From assembly GCA_023449275.1 (NCBI GenBank), contig JAEXJM010000023.1, positions 1 to 41,742 on the forward strand: a DNA stretch of 41,742 nucleotides, read 5' to 3'. Below the pieces are notes generated by a model. It did no database searches. It had not been told where the DNA came from and saw nothing but the letters and a program-made list of their open reading frames with translations. Source of the stretch: Pseudomonadota bacterium. Its GTDB lineage: Bacteria > Pseudomonadota > Gammaproteobacteria > Burkholderiales > Burkholderiaceae_D. This document shows positions 18,210-26,694 of the stretch, one piece after another; position 1 is the stretch's first letter; every line of letters begins with the position of its first letter. A program made the translations under genes and the position numbers.

Positions 18210-18763
18210 ATACGTTCACCCCGTGGCCTTTCGGCCAACGGTCCTTTAATTGAAACGCCCGGCGGGCGTTTCATCAATTTTGCCGGGGTGTACGCGAAGG
18301 ACTGGGATCGGGATAAAAGAGAGAAGCCCGAAACAGGACAAAACGGCACGAGCCGTTCCTGCCGTCCCACGGGCGGGGATGGGTCTGATTGTTTGGGTCA
18401 GCGATTACGCCTGCAATATGCATGTCATTCAGTCAAGAAAAGGTAAAATCCTGAACAAGGGCAAATCAAAGCCGGACTTTAAAAAAATCTTCGGTTATCA
18501 AACACATCATCAGACAGGCAGCAAACTGTTTCTGCCTGCCATCAATATTCTTCGTATCCAGACGCAAAATCCTCATTTTCGTGTCCTGCCCGGCTGGCGC
18601 AATGGCGCAAGCCCGGGTTTCACGGCAATGGTGCGTACACATCTTTTCCATCAAATTTGTTTATTACGGGGGCCAATGGAAGCCCCAACTGTGTAGAATG
18701 CTTGTTATTCTTGTACACAGACAGCCATAAATTAAATCGGCTGATGGCAGATTATATATTCAA
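18210..18763. other. rne/rluC divergent intergenic region
   Basis: The 554 bases hold the rne leader hairpins at the left end and presumably both promoters. No gene is supported; the open frames have no recognisable features. Confidence 0.6.
18222..18273 (-). promoter_or_regulatory. Two hairpins in the rne leader
   Basis: Just upstream of the rne start are a TGGCC-TTTC-GGCCA hairpin (18224-18237) and a ten-base perfect inverted repeat TGAAACGCCC-GGC-GGGCGTTTCA (18251-18273). The first directly abuts the GGGGTGA that serves as ribosome-binding site. In E. coli, RNase E limits its own mRNA through a structured 5' leader; this arrangement suggests something similar, but the sequence is not evidently related. 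Confidence 0.5.
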
Positions 18764-19783
18764 ATGACCCGGACTCATAGAGGAAATATCAGTAAAAACG
18801 TTAAAAAACAGGTCGATACTGCGGATAATTCATCATTGCAGCAGGTTCGGCAGGTCACCGTGTCTGAAAACGATGACGGACAACGGATCGACAACTTCCT
18901 GTTCCGTACCTGCAAAGGTGTGCCGAAAAGCCATATTTACCGGATATTGCGTTCCGGTGAGGTTCGTGTGAACAAAAAACGGATCGACCAGACTTACCGC
19001 TTGCAGGCAGGCGACACGATCCGCATTCCGCCGGTCAAGCTCGCGGCCCGTCTGGAAAAACACGTTCCGGGCGCCAGTTTCGATATCCTGTATGAGGACG
19101 ACAGCATTCTCGTGATCAACAAGCCCGCCGGAGTCGCCGTTCATGGCGGTTCCGGCGTTTCCTATGGCGTTATCGAGCAGTTGCGTGCCGCGCGGCCCGA
19201 AGCGAGGTTTCTGGAACTGGTTCACCGTCTGGACAAGGAAACGTCCGGCATTCTCGTTCTGGCGAAAAAACGGTCGGCACTGGTCAAATTGCACGAACAG
19301 ATCAGGGAAGGCACAATCGACAAGCGCTATCAGGCTCTCGTGAAGGGGGACTGGAAGAACCAGCGACAGCACGTCAGGCTGCCGTTGCTCCGGTATCACA
19401 CCGCCGAAGGGGAGCGCAGGGTCAGAGTGGATGCATCGGGCGTGGCGTCCCATACCATTTTCAATGTCCTGAAACGTTTCCCTGAATTCACCTTGCTGGA
19501 GGCGGAACTGAAAACGGGTCGTACCCACCAGATCCGGGTACATCTCGCTTCTTCCGGCCATGTCATTGCAGGGGACGAGAAATATGGCGATTTTGAGTTG
19601 AACAGGGCGATCCAGAAAGGGAAAAAGGGCGAAGATGCCTTGAAACGCATGTTTTTGCATGCGTATAAAATCACGTTCACCCATCCGGAAACCGGCAAGC
19701 CTCTCAGCATTTCAGCCCCGTTACCGGATGAATGTGCCGGGTACCTGAAGAGCCTCGAGTCTGAAAACGACAAGAATGCCTGA
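18764..19783 (+). CDS. rluC: 23S rRNA pseudouridine synthase RluC
   Basis: Converts uridines 955, 2504 and 2580 (E. coli numbering) of 23S rRNA to pseudouridine. An S4 RNA-binding domain covers about 36-95. The catalytic motif HRLDKETSG contains Asp157, and the GRTHQIRVHL motif of the RluA family follows. The length is 339 residues, with about 20 residues more at the N-terminus than in E. coli. The start lacks a clear ribosome-binding site, and a TATATT sequence ends only three bases before the ATG, so translation may begin a little further downstream or on a leaderless message. Followed by the HAD phosphatase in the same direction. Confidence 0.93.
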   Translation: MTRTHRGNISKNVKKQVDTADNSSLQQVRQVTVSENDDGQRIDNFLFRTCKGVPKSHIYRILRSGEVRVNKKRIDQTYRLQAGDTIRIPPVKLAARLEKHVPGASFDILYEDDSILVINKPAGVAVHGGSGVSYGVIEQLRAARPEARFLELVHRLDKETSGILVLAKKRSALVKLHEQIREGTIDKRYQALVKGDWKNQRQHVRLPLLRYHTAEGERRVRVDASGVASHTIFNVLKRFPEFTLLEAELKTGRTHQIRVHLASSGHVIAGDEKYGDFELNRAIQKGKKGEDALKRMFLHAYKITFTHPETGKPLSISAPLPDECAGYLKSLESENDKNA

Positions 19784-19890
19784 CGTGTTTGGGGTAAAAT
19801 CCGGTTTCGTCAAACCGTTTATTCCGGCCTTTGCCTGTTTTTATCCGGACTGAAACCGCGAAAAGACGCCGGAAAAAGGACTGATTCGAT

Positions 19891-20550
19891 ATGCCGAAAC
19901 AACAATTCAATCTGATCGTTTTTGATTGGGACGGGACACTGATGGACAGTACGTCCGCCATTGTCAAAAGCCTTCAGGAGTCCGCCCTCGATCTGGGATT
20001 GCCTGTTCCCGACCGGAAAAAAGCGGCTCATGTGATCGGGCTTGGCCTTCGTGAAGCGCTTGAAACCGTCCTGCCGGATGTGGAAGAAGCGTTTTATCCC
20101 AGGCTGATCGAGCGTTATCGTGCCCATTTCCTGAAAAACAGCCTGTCGCTTTCCCTGTTCGATGGCGTCCGTGAGATGCTCGACGACCTGAAAAACCAGG
20201 ATTACATTCTGGCCGTGGCAACCGGCAAGAGCCGTGCCGGATTGAACAGGGCTATCGAGGAAGTCGGTTTGCAGGGATACTTCGATGCCAGCCGGACAGC
20301 AGATGAGACGCATTCCAAGCCCCATCCCGCAATGCTCTACGAATTGACCGAGCAGCTCGGCGAGCCGATGGACAGGACAGTCATGATCGGCGATACGACC
20401 CATGATTTGCTGATGGCGAATAATGCCGGTGCCAGAGGGATCGCGGTTCAATACGGTGCGCATTCACCGGCGGAATTGCAACGGCAGCACCCGATATATT
20501 CTGCCGATTCGGTCGAGGACTTGCACCACTGGCTCAATCAGTACGCATAA
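19891..20550 (+). CDS. HAD-superfamily hydrolase, phosphoglycolate-phosphatase-like
   Basis: A HAD phosphatase with motif I FDWDGTLMDS (nucleophile Asp12, acid Asp14), motif II around VATGKSRAGL, and motif IV GDTTHD (Asp168, Asp172). The cap of alpha-helical type sits between motifs I and II, so it belongs to the Gph-like subfamily IA. The 219-residue length is typical. In the Burkholderiales a HAD gene of this kind regularly follows rluC. The physiological substrate cannot be told from sequence; phosphoglycolate is only a guess. It is probably cotranscribed with rluC (107-base spacing). Confidence 0.87.
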   Translation: MPKQQFNLIVFDWDGTLMDSTSAIVKSLQESALDLGLPVPDRKKAAHVIGLGLREALETVLPDVEEAFYPRLIERYRAHFLKNSLSLSLFDGVREMLDDLKNQDYILAVATGKSRAGLNRAIEEVGLQGYFDASRTADETHSKPHPAMLYELTEQLGEPMDRTVMIGDTTHDLLMANNAGARGIAVQYGAHSPAELQRQHPIYSADSVEDLHHWLNQYA

Positions 20551-21191
20551 GCGGAAAACGTTCCGGACATGAATCCGGAATGCCAGTGCTGCCGGTTATC
20601 CTGAATGCTTCAACAGTAAAGGGCATGAAGGACATTCACCGGCCAGATCATCACTTTCCTTCTTTTGTCCGGCAGGTTCTTTTGCGGTTCGAAGCGCCTT
20701 GCTTTCCGGAATCCGGCAGACAGCGCAAAGAGAGTTGTATACCCGCCCGGCTGTCAGTCATCGTTCAATGGAACAGGGTGATGTTTCCGGCCGTGCCGGA
20801 AGCCCCTTGCCGACTTACAATCCTTTCTTGTGAAAACCTTCTTCTTTCACGGGAAATGAATGTACCACTGATGATTCCGTTTTTTTCATCCTTGCCATTC
20901 CGGATGATGGCGGGTGACAGGAATTGGCAGACATGAAACGACCGTTTCATGTATTCTCGCCGGAAAGGCCGGAAGCGGCTGTGCTTTCCCTCCTGCCGAT
21001 GAATACCGTCCGGTTTGATTTTATCCATGCAGGCCGGACAAAAATTTCATCTTCCGTCCCGTTTATGCCTATAATTCCCGATTCTCCTGTTCGCCGGCTT
21101 CGCAATAGATGGATGGAATGCACCGGTCTGGCGTGGCAGGTGAAAAAGCAATGGCAATTGAGCCAAACAGTTTATCCGGAGTGGTCTGAAA
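20551..21191. other. 641-base gap between HAD phosphatase and sppA
   Basis: No gene is supported. Immediately after the HAD stop there is a hairpin TTCCGGA-N6-TCCGGAA (20561-20580) without a T-run. From memory of Burkholderiales gene order a small Rieske 2Fe-2S gene usually lies here; no CxH...CxxH motif is visible in any frame I could read. Confidence 0.5.
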
Positions 21192-22139
21192 ATGAGTGAA
21201 AACGGCTGGGAACGCGACGTTCTCGAAAAACTGATGCTGCAAACCCTGAAAGAACAGCGCGCACGACGCCGCTGGGGGATTTTTTTCAAACTGACGACCA
21301 TCATTCTGGTCATCTTCGTGATCGTGTCGATCAATAGCCTGTCTTTTTCCAGACAGGAAGCCGTTCCCGTCCGGAAACATACCGCCATGGTCGAAATCCG
21401 GGGAACCATCGAATCGTCCGGCAATTCATCGGCAGCCAATATCATCAAGGCACTGGACAAGGCCTTTGAGGAACCGCTGGCGACTGGTGTCATCCTGAAA
21501 GTCAACAGTCCTGGCGGCAGTCCGGTACAGGCCGGCATGATTTACGATGAGATCCGTCGCCTTAGGGAAGCATATCCGGACAAGCCCCTGTATGTCGTCG
21601 TTGAGGAATTGTGCGCATCGGGAGGCTATTACGTCGCTGCCGCTGCGGACAGGATATATGTCGACAAGGCCAGTATCGTCGGTTCCATCGGTGTCATGAT
21701 CAACGGTTTCGGCGTTACCGGCCTGATGCAGAAGCTCGGCGTCGAACGCCGCCTGCTCACGGCGGGCGAATACAAGGGTTTCCTCGATCCGTTCAGTCCG
21801 CAAACACCGCAGCAAATCCGGTACGCACAGTCCATGCTGAACCAGATCCATCAGCAATTCATCGAAGCCGTCCGTCAGGGCAGGGGGGATCGGCTGAAAG
21901 AGAACAGTGAAATCTACAGCGGTCTTGTTTTTCTCGGTCCTGAAGCCATCAGGCTGGGGCTGGCTGACGATCTCGGAACCGTTGAAAGCGTCGCCCGTGA
22001 CGTGATTCAGGCTCCGGATGTCATCGACTACACGGAACAGGAAAAACTTTCCGACCGTTTCCTGAAGAAATTCGGTGCATCGGTCGGGTATGGCGCCGTT
22101 TCCGCCGGCCTCGATATCAATCCGGTTCCATTGCGCTGA
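21192..22139 (+). CDS. sppA: Signal peptide peptidase SppA, S49 family
   Basis: Inner-membrane serine protease that degrades leftover signal peptides. One membrane anchor lies at about residues 33-48, after a basic cytoplasmic stretch (EQRARRR). The Ser/Lys dyad of the short SppA form is visible: Ser143 in CASGGYY and Lys195 in GEYKGF. The stretch NSPGGSPVQAG typical of S49 and the SIVGSIGVM segment are also present. The 315-residue single-domain length is the short form seen in many betaproteobacteria, not the double-length E. coli form. Confidence 0.94.
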   Translation: MSENGWERDVLEKLMLQTLKEQRARRRWGIFFKLTTIILVIFVIVSINSLSFSRQEAVPVRKHTAMVEIRGTIESSGNSSAANIIKALDKAFEEPLATGVILKVNSPGGSPVQAGMIYDEIRRLREAYPDKPLYVVVEELCASGGYYVAAAADRIYVDKASIVGSIGVMINGFGVTGLMQKLGVERRLLTAGEYKGFLDPFSPQTPQQIRYAQSMLNQIHQQFIEAVRQGRGDRLKENSEIYSGLVFLGPEAIRLGLADDLGTVESVARDVIQAPDVIDYTEQEKLSDRFLKKFGASVGYGAVSAGLDINPVPLR

Positions 22140-22287
22140 CCGGTTTTTCTGGGGGCCGGCATTCAGGGAAAATTGAATCCGGACATTTATTTTTCTGGCG
22201 TTTTGCTGGTAATATTAAGAACAATCTGTCTGTTAAACTGAAGATAAAGGCAGATGAGCCGTTTTACCGACCTGATGGAGGCTGGAA

Positions 22288-22773
22288 ATGTCAAAACGAA
22301 TCCTGACCGGATTGGCAGGAATCGCCGCCTGGCTGGCTGTTTTCAATACCGCCAGCGCACAGAATGTCACCGAACCGGGCAAAAGCGCCCTGTCTTACCG
22401 CCAGCAGCAGGTCATCCGGATCGAATTTTCCAGGATACAGTCCCCGTCGGAGCGCCGGATGGCAATGCGGTGGAGCGATGCGAAAAAGGTGGCGGAAACC
22501 ATGTGCCGTCCGTTTGCCCTGCAATATTTCCAGCAACAATACAGTGATGCGGACAGGGTATTTCTGGGCGATGCACGAAGTGGCAGCCTGAAACTGCAAG
22601 GCAATGAATTATTGACCGGAACAGGGCAGGTCAGGGCAGAGGGAGGCTGGCATTATTTCCGGTTTTCCTGCCAGCTCAATCCGCGAAACGGCCGGGCCGT
22701 TGCATTCCATGCCGACGTGACACGGTCGGAAAGTTACACATCCCGGCCCGATGGACCGGCAGAAGGCAAATAA
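22288..22773 (+). CDS. Exported protein of unknown function (161 residues)
   Basis: I do not recognise the family. A Sec signal peptide is clear (residues 1-24, ending ASA before QN). The mature protein of about 137 residues has two cysteines (in ETMCRPFAL and RFSCQLNP) that could form a disulfide, and the segment from about 85 on looks beta-rich. GATGGAGGCTGGAA precedes the start, offering GGAGG. It forms a two-gene unit with the next exported protein, whose start lies 11 bases after this stop, suggesting a shared envelope function. Confidence 0.85.
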   Translation: MSKRILTGLAGIAAWLAVFNTASAQNVTEPGKSALSYRQQQVIRIEFSRIQSPSERRMAMRWSDAKKVAETMCRPFALQYFQQQYSDADRVFLGDARSGSLKLQGNELLTGTGQVRAEGGWHYFRFSCQLNPRNGRAVAFHADVTRSESYTSRPDGPAEGK

Positions 22774-22784
22774 TCAGGGAAAGT

Positions 22785-23495
22785 ATGAGAAAACAGGATA
22801 TAGCCAAAATCTTGCTTGTCATAGGCGGCATGTTGCCGCTGGCTTCCATTTCATTCGCCGGACATCAGGATAACCAGCCCCTGAATCCGGAAGACGTTCC
22901 ATCAGAATGCAAAAAAAACGGTGCCGTTATCGATGTCAGCACCTTGCGCAAGCGGATTGCCAGAACGCCCAAAAGAATGAGTACCTGGATCGACAGTACT
23001 TACGGCTTCCGGTTCGTCTATCCTGCCGGCCTGAAACCGTCACGCCAGTTTGACGCAAGCTATTTCCAATCCGGAAACTGGAGCTATTTCGGACAGAAAG
23101 ACAACGGACACCAGCTGGTATCGATCCCGATCCCGACGACCCCGCAAAGATCGACCGTTGCCGATATCCGCATCGGAGTCAGCACGGATCCTGCCGTGGT
23201 CTCCCAATGCCGGGCGGTGCCGTCCAGTGCCGATCCGAAAAGCCTGAAAACCTTCAAAAACAACAATATCATCTATACCTATTTCACGGCAAAAGATGCC
23301 GCCATGAGCAAAAGCATCGCGGTCGAAGCCTATCGTACGGTTCATCAGAACCGCTGCTACTCGATCGAGCTGATGGTCAATGCCGTCGATCCATCCGTCC
23401 AGAATCCGCCGGACAAAAATGCCGTCAAACCGGCACTTGCCATGAAAAGGCTGAACGCCCTCTGGCGGCAGATGGACTTCAAATGGTTGCCATGA
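22785..23495 (+). CDS. Exported protein of unknown function (236 residues)
   Basis: Not recognised as a named family. The signal peptide covers about residues 1-25 (ending SFA before GH). The mature part has three cysteines (ECKKNG, QCRAV and NRCYSIEL) and a central portion beginning YGFRFVYPAGL that resembles the opening of PsbP/DcrB-type folds found in many bacterial envelope proteins; this is a weak resemblance by eye. AGGGAAAG precedes the ATG. Cotranscribed with the upstream exported protein. Confidence 0.83.
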   Translation: MRKQDIAKILLVIGGMLPLASISFAGHQDNQPLNPEDVPSECKKNGAVIDVSTLRKRIARTPKRMSTWIDSTYGFRFVYPAGLKPSRQFDASYFQSGNWSYFGQKDNGHQLVSIPIPTTPQRSTVADIRIGVSTDPAVVSQCRAVPSSADPKSLKTFKNNNIIYTYFTAKDAAMSKSIAVEAYRTVHQNRCYSIELMVNAVDPSVQNPPDKNAVKPALAMKRLNALWRQMDFKWLP

Positions 23496-23801
23496 CCGTT
23501 TTCATGGCCTGAAAATGTCTGTCAGGCTTGCGACAGCATTCAGGAAAATGAAGGCCGTCAGGCCAGTCGCGTTTGCCTGCCGACATCTGAAAATCAGCCT
23601 GCACAGCCGATCCTGTACCCTGAAAAAGCGGGGCAGTGACTTTCAAAAGTTATCCCCTTTTTTCCAGCCCCTTCATTTATACGGGATTCATATAAATTCA
23701 AACAAAAAAAGTATTTTTTGAATGGATGGCACAGGAATAAACTGCTTGTACAGATGTACAAACCGGCTTTTTTCCAATATCCGGCATAGTCAGGTGACGC
23801 C
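23496..23801. other. Intergenic region before the BASS transporter
   Basis: AT-rich. It contains an inverted repeat ATTCAAA...TTTGAAT at 23696-23723, separated by A and T runs, that could act as a weak bidirectional terminator, followed by the operator-like dyad listed separately. No gene is visible. Confidence 0.5.
23746..23761. promoter_or_regulatory. Candidate operator of the BASS-type transporter
   Basis: A perfect dyad TTGTACA-GA-TGTACAA, 40 bases before the transporter start. Short dyads of this shape (TTGTA...TACAA) are typical of GntR-family and some TetR-family sites. No such regulator is encoded nearby, so it would act in trans. Confidence 0.4.
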
Positions 23802-24734
23802 ATGAAAACCGTAATCGCATTCGTCAGAAACTGGACATTGCCTTTGGGCATCATATTCGGGGCAATCGGATTTCCCGTCCTGCGGCACCTCGGTTTTCTC
23901 GTGCCATACCTGATTTTCACGATGCTGCTTTTGACGTTCTCGAAAATCCCGCTGTCCAGCCTCAAATTCAGTCCTTTCCATTTCCTGATGGTTGCCGTGC
24001 AACTGTTCGGCAGCATCGCTGTTTACGTTGCCGTGAAACCATTCGATATCATCATTGCCGAAGCGGCTATGGTCATCGTCATGACACCGACAGGAACGGC
24101 CACGGCCGTCGTGACCAGAAAACTGGGAGGCGACGCCGCCAGTCTGACCAGTTATATGATTCTGTCCAATCTGGCGACAGCGATCACCGCTCCCTTGCTT
24201 TTCCCGTTCATTCATCCGATGACCGGCAATACCGGTTTTTGGGAAGCGTTTTTCATCATCCTGCAAAAGGTTTTCCCGCTCCTGATCCTGCCTTTCATCA
24301 TGGCGATGGCCATCAGGCGTTTTGCGCCGTCTCTGGGACAGAGACTGTCGAAGTGGCAGGAATGGGCTTTCTATCTCTGGGGCATCACCCTCATGATCGT
24401 TATCGGCAGAACCATCCATACACTGGTCTCGGAACCGAACGACGGCATGATGGCGTTCTGGCTGATGATTGCCGCAGCGGTCATATGCTTCGTGCTTTTT
24501 ACATGCGGCAAATGGCTTGGCTCGTTCTTTGGCGACAGGATTACCGCAGGGCAGGCCATGGGACAGAAAAACGCCATTCTGGCAGCCTGGTTGTCACAGA
24601 CCTACCTTTCGCCGGTCACGGCGGTTGCCGCGAGTGCTTATATCGTCTGGCAAAACGGATTCAATGCATGGCAGCTCTGGATGGAACGCCGGCGCGCTGA
24701 ACGGGAAGCGGTTTCAGGATCGAAAGAACCATAA
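23802..24734 (+). CDS. BASS-type (bile acid:sodium symporter superfamily) transporter
   Basis: A polytopic inner-membrane protein of 310 residues with about nine or ten hydrophobic segments. Family-like features are the glycine- and threonine-rich unwound segment TPTGTATAVVTRKLGGDAAS near 91-110 and the late segment GQKNAILAAWLSQTYLSP, reminiscent of the crossover helices of BASS proteins. Substrates of this superfamily include bile acids, pantoate and pyruvate, as well as arsenite in the related Acr3; this one cannot be assigned. It stands alone, with a dyad in its promoter region. An AEC-type permease is the main alternative. Confidence 0.72.
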   Translation: MKTVIAFVRNWTLPLGIIFGAIGFPVLRHLGFLVPYLIFTMLLLTFSKIPLSSLKFSPFHFLMVAVQLFGSIAVYVAVKPFDIIIAEAAMVIVMTPTGTATAVVTRKLGGDAASLTSYMILSNLATAITAPLLFPFIHPMTGNTGFWEAFFIILQKVFPLLILPFIMAMAIRRFAPSLGQRLSKWQEWAFYLWGITLMIVIGRTIHTLVSEPNDGMMAFWLMIAAAVICFVLFTCGKWLGSFFGDRITAGQAMGQKNAILAAWLSQTYLSPVTAVAASAYIVWQNGFNAWQLWMERRRAEREAVSGSKEP

Positions 24735-25053
24735 TCCCGGATATCCCGATCGTATTGCCCGGAAATGCCAAACGGCCTGCAGGAAAGGAGAGTTGGTTTT
24801 GTTTTACCGCCGTCATAGTTCATGGTTGCGGTTTTTTTGTCCTGTTTGCCGGACTGGTTTCGACTTGCCTCCGATCGCCTACGTTCTTTCGTCAGGATAC
24901 GATTTTTTTCATGTGTTTTCCTGCCCAATGTGAATGTCAGACTGACAGGACGGGGCAAAACTGCCATTTTGGGTCGCGGAGAAGCTTGTCAGGCTGTATC
25001 ATTCGGTTTGTGTGCATTATTCTGAATTGTTTGTTTGAAAGCGACCGTTTCCG
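24735..25053. other. Intergenic region before the exonuclease
   Basis: 319 bases; nothing recognisable beyond what must be the promoter of the exonuclease gene. Confidence 0.5.
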
Positions 25054-26037
25054 ATGGAAGACTCTTTATTTTCCGCTGTGCAGCCAGACCTTTTTGAAGC
25101 TCCTCTTGTTGGGGAATCCGTTACCGAAGCCGAACCGGTGGACGATGTGCAGGTTCTCAGGAAGCGACTGGCCGACATGCTTGCAAAGACGGACGATTTC
25201 AGAGTCATCGAACGCATTCCCGTCACCAAACCCGATCTTGTCCTGCCTTTTTCCTTTTCGGAGAAAAAGGGCGATGAAATCGCCATCGTTTTTCTGGATA
25301 CGGAAACGACCGGTCTCTCATACGATCAGGACGTCATCATCGAACTGGGTCTGGTGAAAGCCCTGTTTTCACCAGAAGAGCGACGGCTCGTTTCCATCGA
25401 ACGGATCGTCAGCGCCTATGAAGACCCGGGCCGTCCGTTGACGCCTTTCATTACCGAGCTGACCGGCATTACGGACGATGCCGTCCGCGGGCAGCGTATC
25501 GACGATAAGATGGTGTCGGATTTTCTGGGCGATGCCGCCCTGATCGTCGCGCATAATGCGGCATTCGACCGTCCGTTTTTCGAAAAACGTTTCAGGGGTT
25601 TCGGGGAGAAGCGGTGGGCCTGCTCGCTGGTGGGGATTGACTGGAACGGCCTTGGCTTCAAAAACCTCAAACTGGAAGAATTGCTGTTGAAATCCGGTTA
25701 TTTTTACGAGGCGCACCGGGCGTCCATCGATTGTCTTGCGCTGGCCTGGCTGCTTCACTGCCAGCCCGAGGCATTGGCCAGCCTTCTGGAACTGTCGGGG
25801 AAAAGAACCGTTACGGTGCAGGCTTTCGGTGCACCGTTCGAGGCAAAAGACAGCCTGAAAGCCCGTGGCTACCGCTGGCACGACGGGACGACCGGCCCGA
25901 ACCGTCACTGGTGGAAAGAAATCGCCGAAGACGCGTTGGCTGAAGAAAAGGCGTTTCTGGATGACTTGTATGCCCACGGTTCCGAGCGCGCCGGGTTTTC
26001 TTTCCGGACGGCTGCCGAACGTTTCAAGGCACTCTAG
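25054..26037 (+). CDS. DnaQ-like 3'-5' exonuclease with C-terminal extension
   Basis: A DEDD-family exonuclease resembling the proofreading domain of DNA polymerase III epsilon. The ExoI motif LDTETTG carries Asp82 and Glu84, ExoII includes AHNAAFDRPFF, and ExoIII is HRASIDCLALAWLL, so the four acidic residues and the His of the DEDDh type are present. About 75 residues precede the domain, and about 100 follow it, including a GYRWHDG-type stretch with nearby Trp-Trp whose function is unknown to me. This architecture, without polymerase-binding features, points to a stand-alone repair nuclease. The stop overlaps that of the convergent flavodoxin in the palindrome CTAG. Confidence 0.85.
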   Translation: MEDSLFSAVQPDLFEAPLVGESVTEAEPVDDVQVLRKRLADMLAKTDDFRVIERIPVTKPDLVLPFSFSEKKGDEIAIVFLDTETTGLSYDQDVIIELGLVKALFSPEERRLVSIERIVSAYEDPGRPLTPFITELTGITDDAVRGQRIDDKMVSDFLGDAALIVAHNAAFDRPFFEKRFRGFGEKRWACSLVGIDWNGLGFKNLKLEELLLKSGYFYEAHRASIDCLALAWLLHCQPEALASLLELSGKRTVTVQAFGAPFEAKDSLKARGYRWHDGTTGPNRHWWKEIAEDALAEEKAFLDDLYAHGSERAGFSFRTAAERFKAL

Positions 26038-26564
26038 TTCCCGACGGTATTCCCTGTTTTTTCCAGCCATGCGGCAATCTGCCGGTCTGACTTGTCACGG
26101 GCGCCACCTCTGATTGCCAGTCCACCAGCAATTGTCGCTTTCGGGCAAGCCTGTCGGATGTATCGTTCGCTCGTACCGAAACCGCTGCCTTCGTGGGTAC
26201 AGAAAGGCACGATGGTTTTTCCGGTGAAATCGTAAGATTCCAGAAAAGTCAGTACCGGCATCGGCATGACTCCCCACCAGATCGGATAGCCGAGGTAAAT
26301 CGTGTCATATGTTTCAAAATCGCTGACGGTTCCCGTCAGTTCGGGACGGGCATGGGTACCCAGTTCCCTTTTCGCGACTTCGGTCGATTCCTCATAATCT
26401 TCCGGATAGGGTTTGACGGCTTCGATATGGAACAGGTCGCCTCCGGTCATGGCGGCGATTTTTTTCGCGACCACTTCCGTATTGCCGACGGTCAAATGGA
26501 TGATTTTCCCGTTGAAATAATTGTTTCCCCGGCGGGAAAACCAGGCGATCAGACTTTTTTTCAT
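26034..26564 (-). CDS. Flavodoxin-like protein
   Basis: A 176-residue cytoplasmic FMN-binding protein. The phosphate-binding loop region starts AWFSRRGNNY, the flavin-side loops include YPIWWGVMP and FCTHEGSGFG, which is the pattern of the flavodoxin_4 type often found near oxidoreductases in anaerobes and facultative bacteria. Its electron partner cannot be told. AAGAAGGAGA precedes the ATG. Upstream there is a small dyad TGGAC-AC-GTCCA at 26607-26618 that could be an operator. Confidence 0.9.
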   Translation of the reverse strand: MKKSLIAWFSRRGNNYFNGKIIHLTVGNTEVVAKKIAAMTGGDLFHIEAVKPYPEDYEESTEVAKRELGTHARPELTGTVSDFETYDTIYLGYPIWWGVMPMPVLTFLESYDFTGKTIVPFCTHEGSGFGTSERYIRQACPKATIAGGLAIRGGARDKSDRQIAAWLEKTGNTVGN

Positions 26565-26606
26565 GATGTTCTCCTTCTTGCGGCGGATGAATGATATCGG
26601 TCGTTA

Positions 26607-26618
26607 TGGACACGTCCA
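26607..26618. promoter_or_regulatory. Small dyad upstream of flavodoxin
   Basis: TGGAC-AC-GTCCA, about 45 bases before the flavodoxin start, close to an AT-rich TATATT sequence on the minus strand that could be a -10 box. Short dyad, so chance occurrence is possible. Confidence 0.25.
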
Positions 26619-26694
26619 ATATAATCTTCGGGAGTCGGGACAACCAGATATGAACCTGTCCGATTCTTGCCTGATTCTCTCACGGGCGGTTTTT

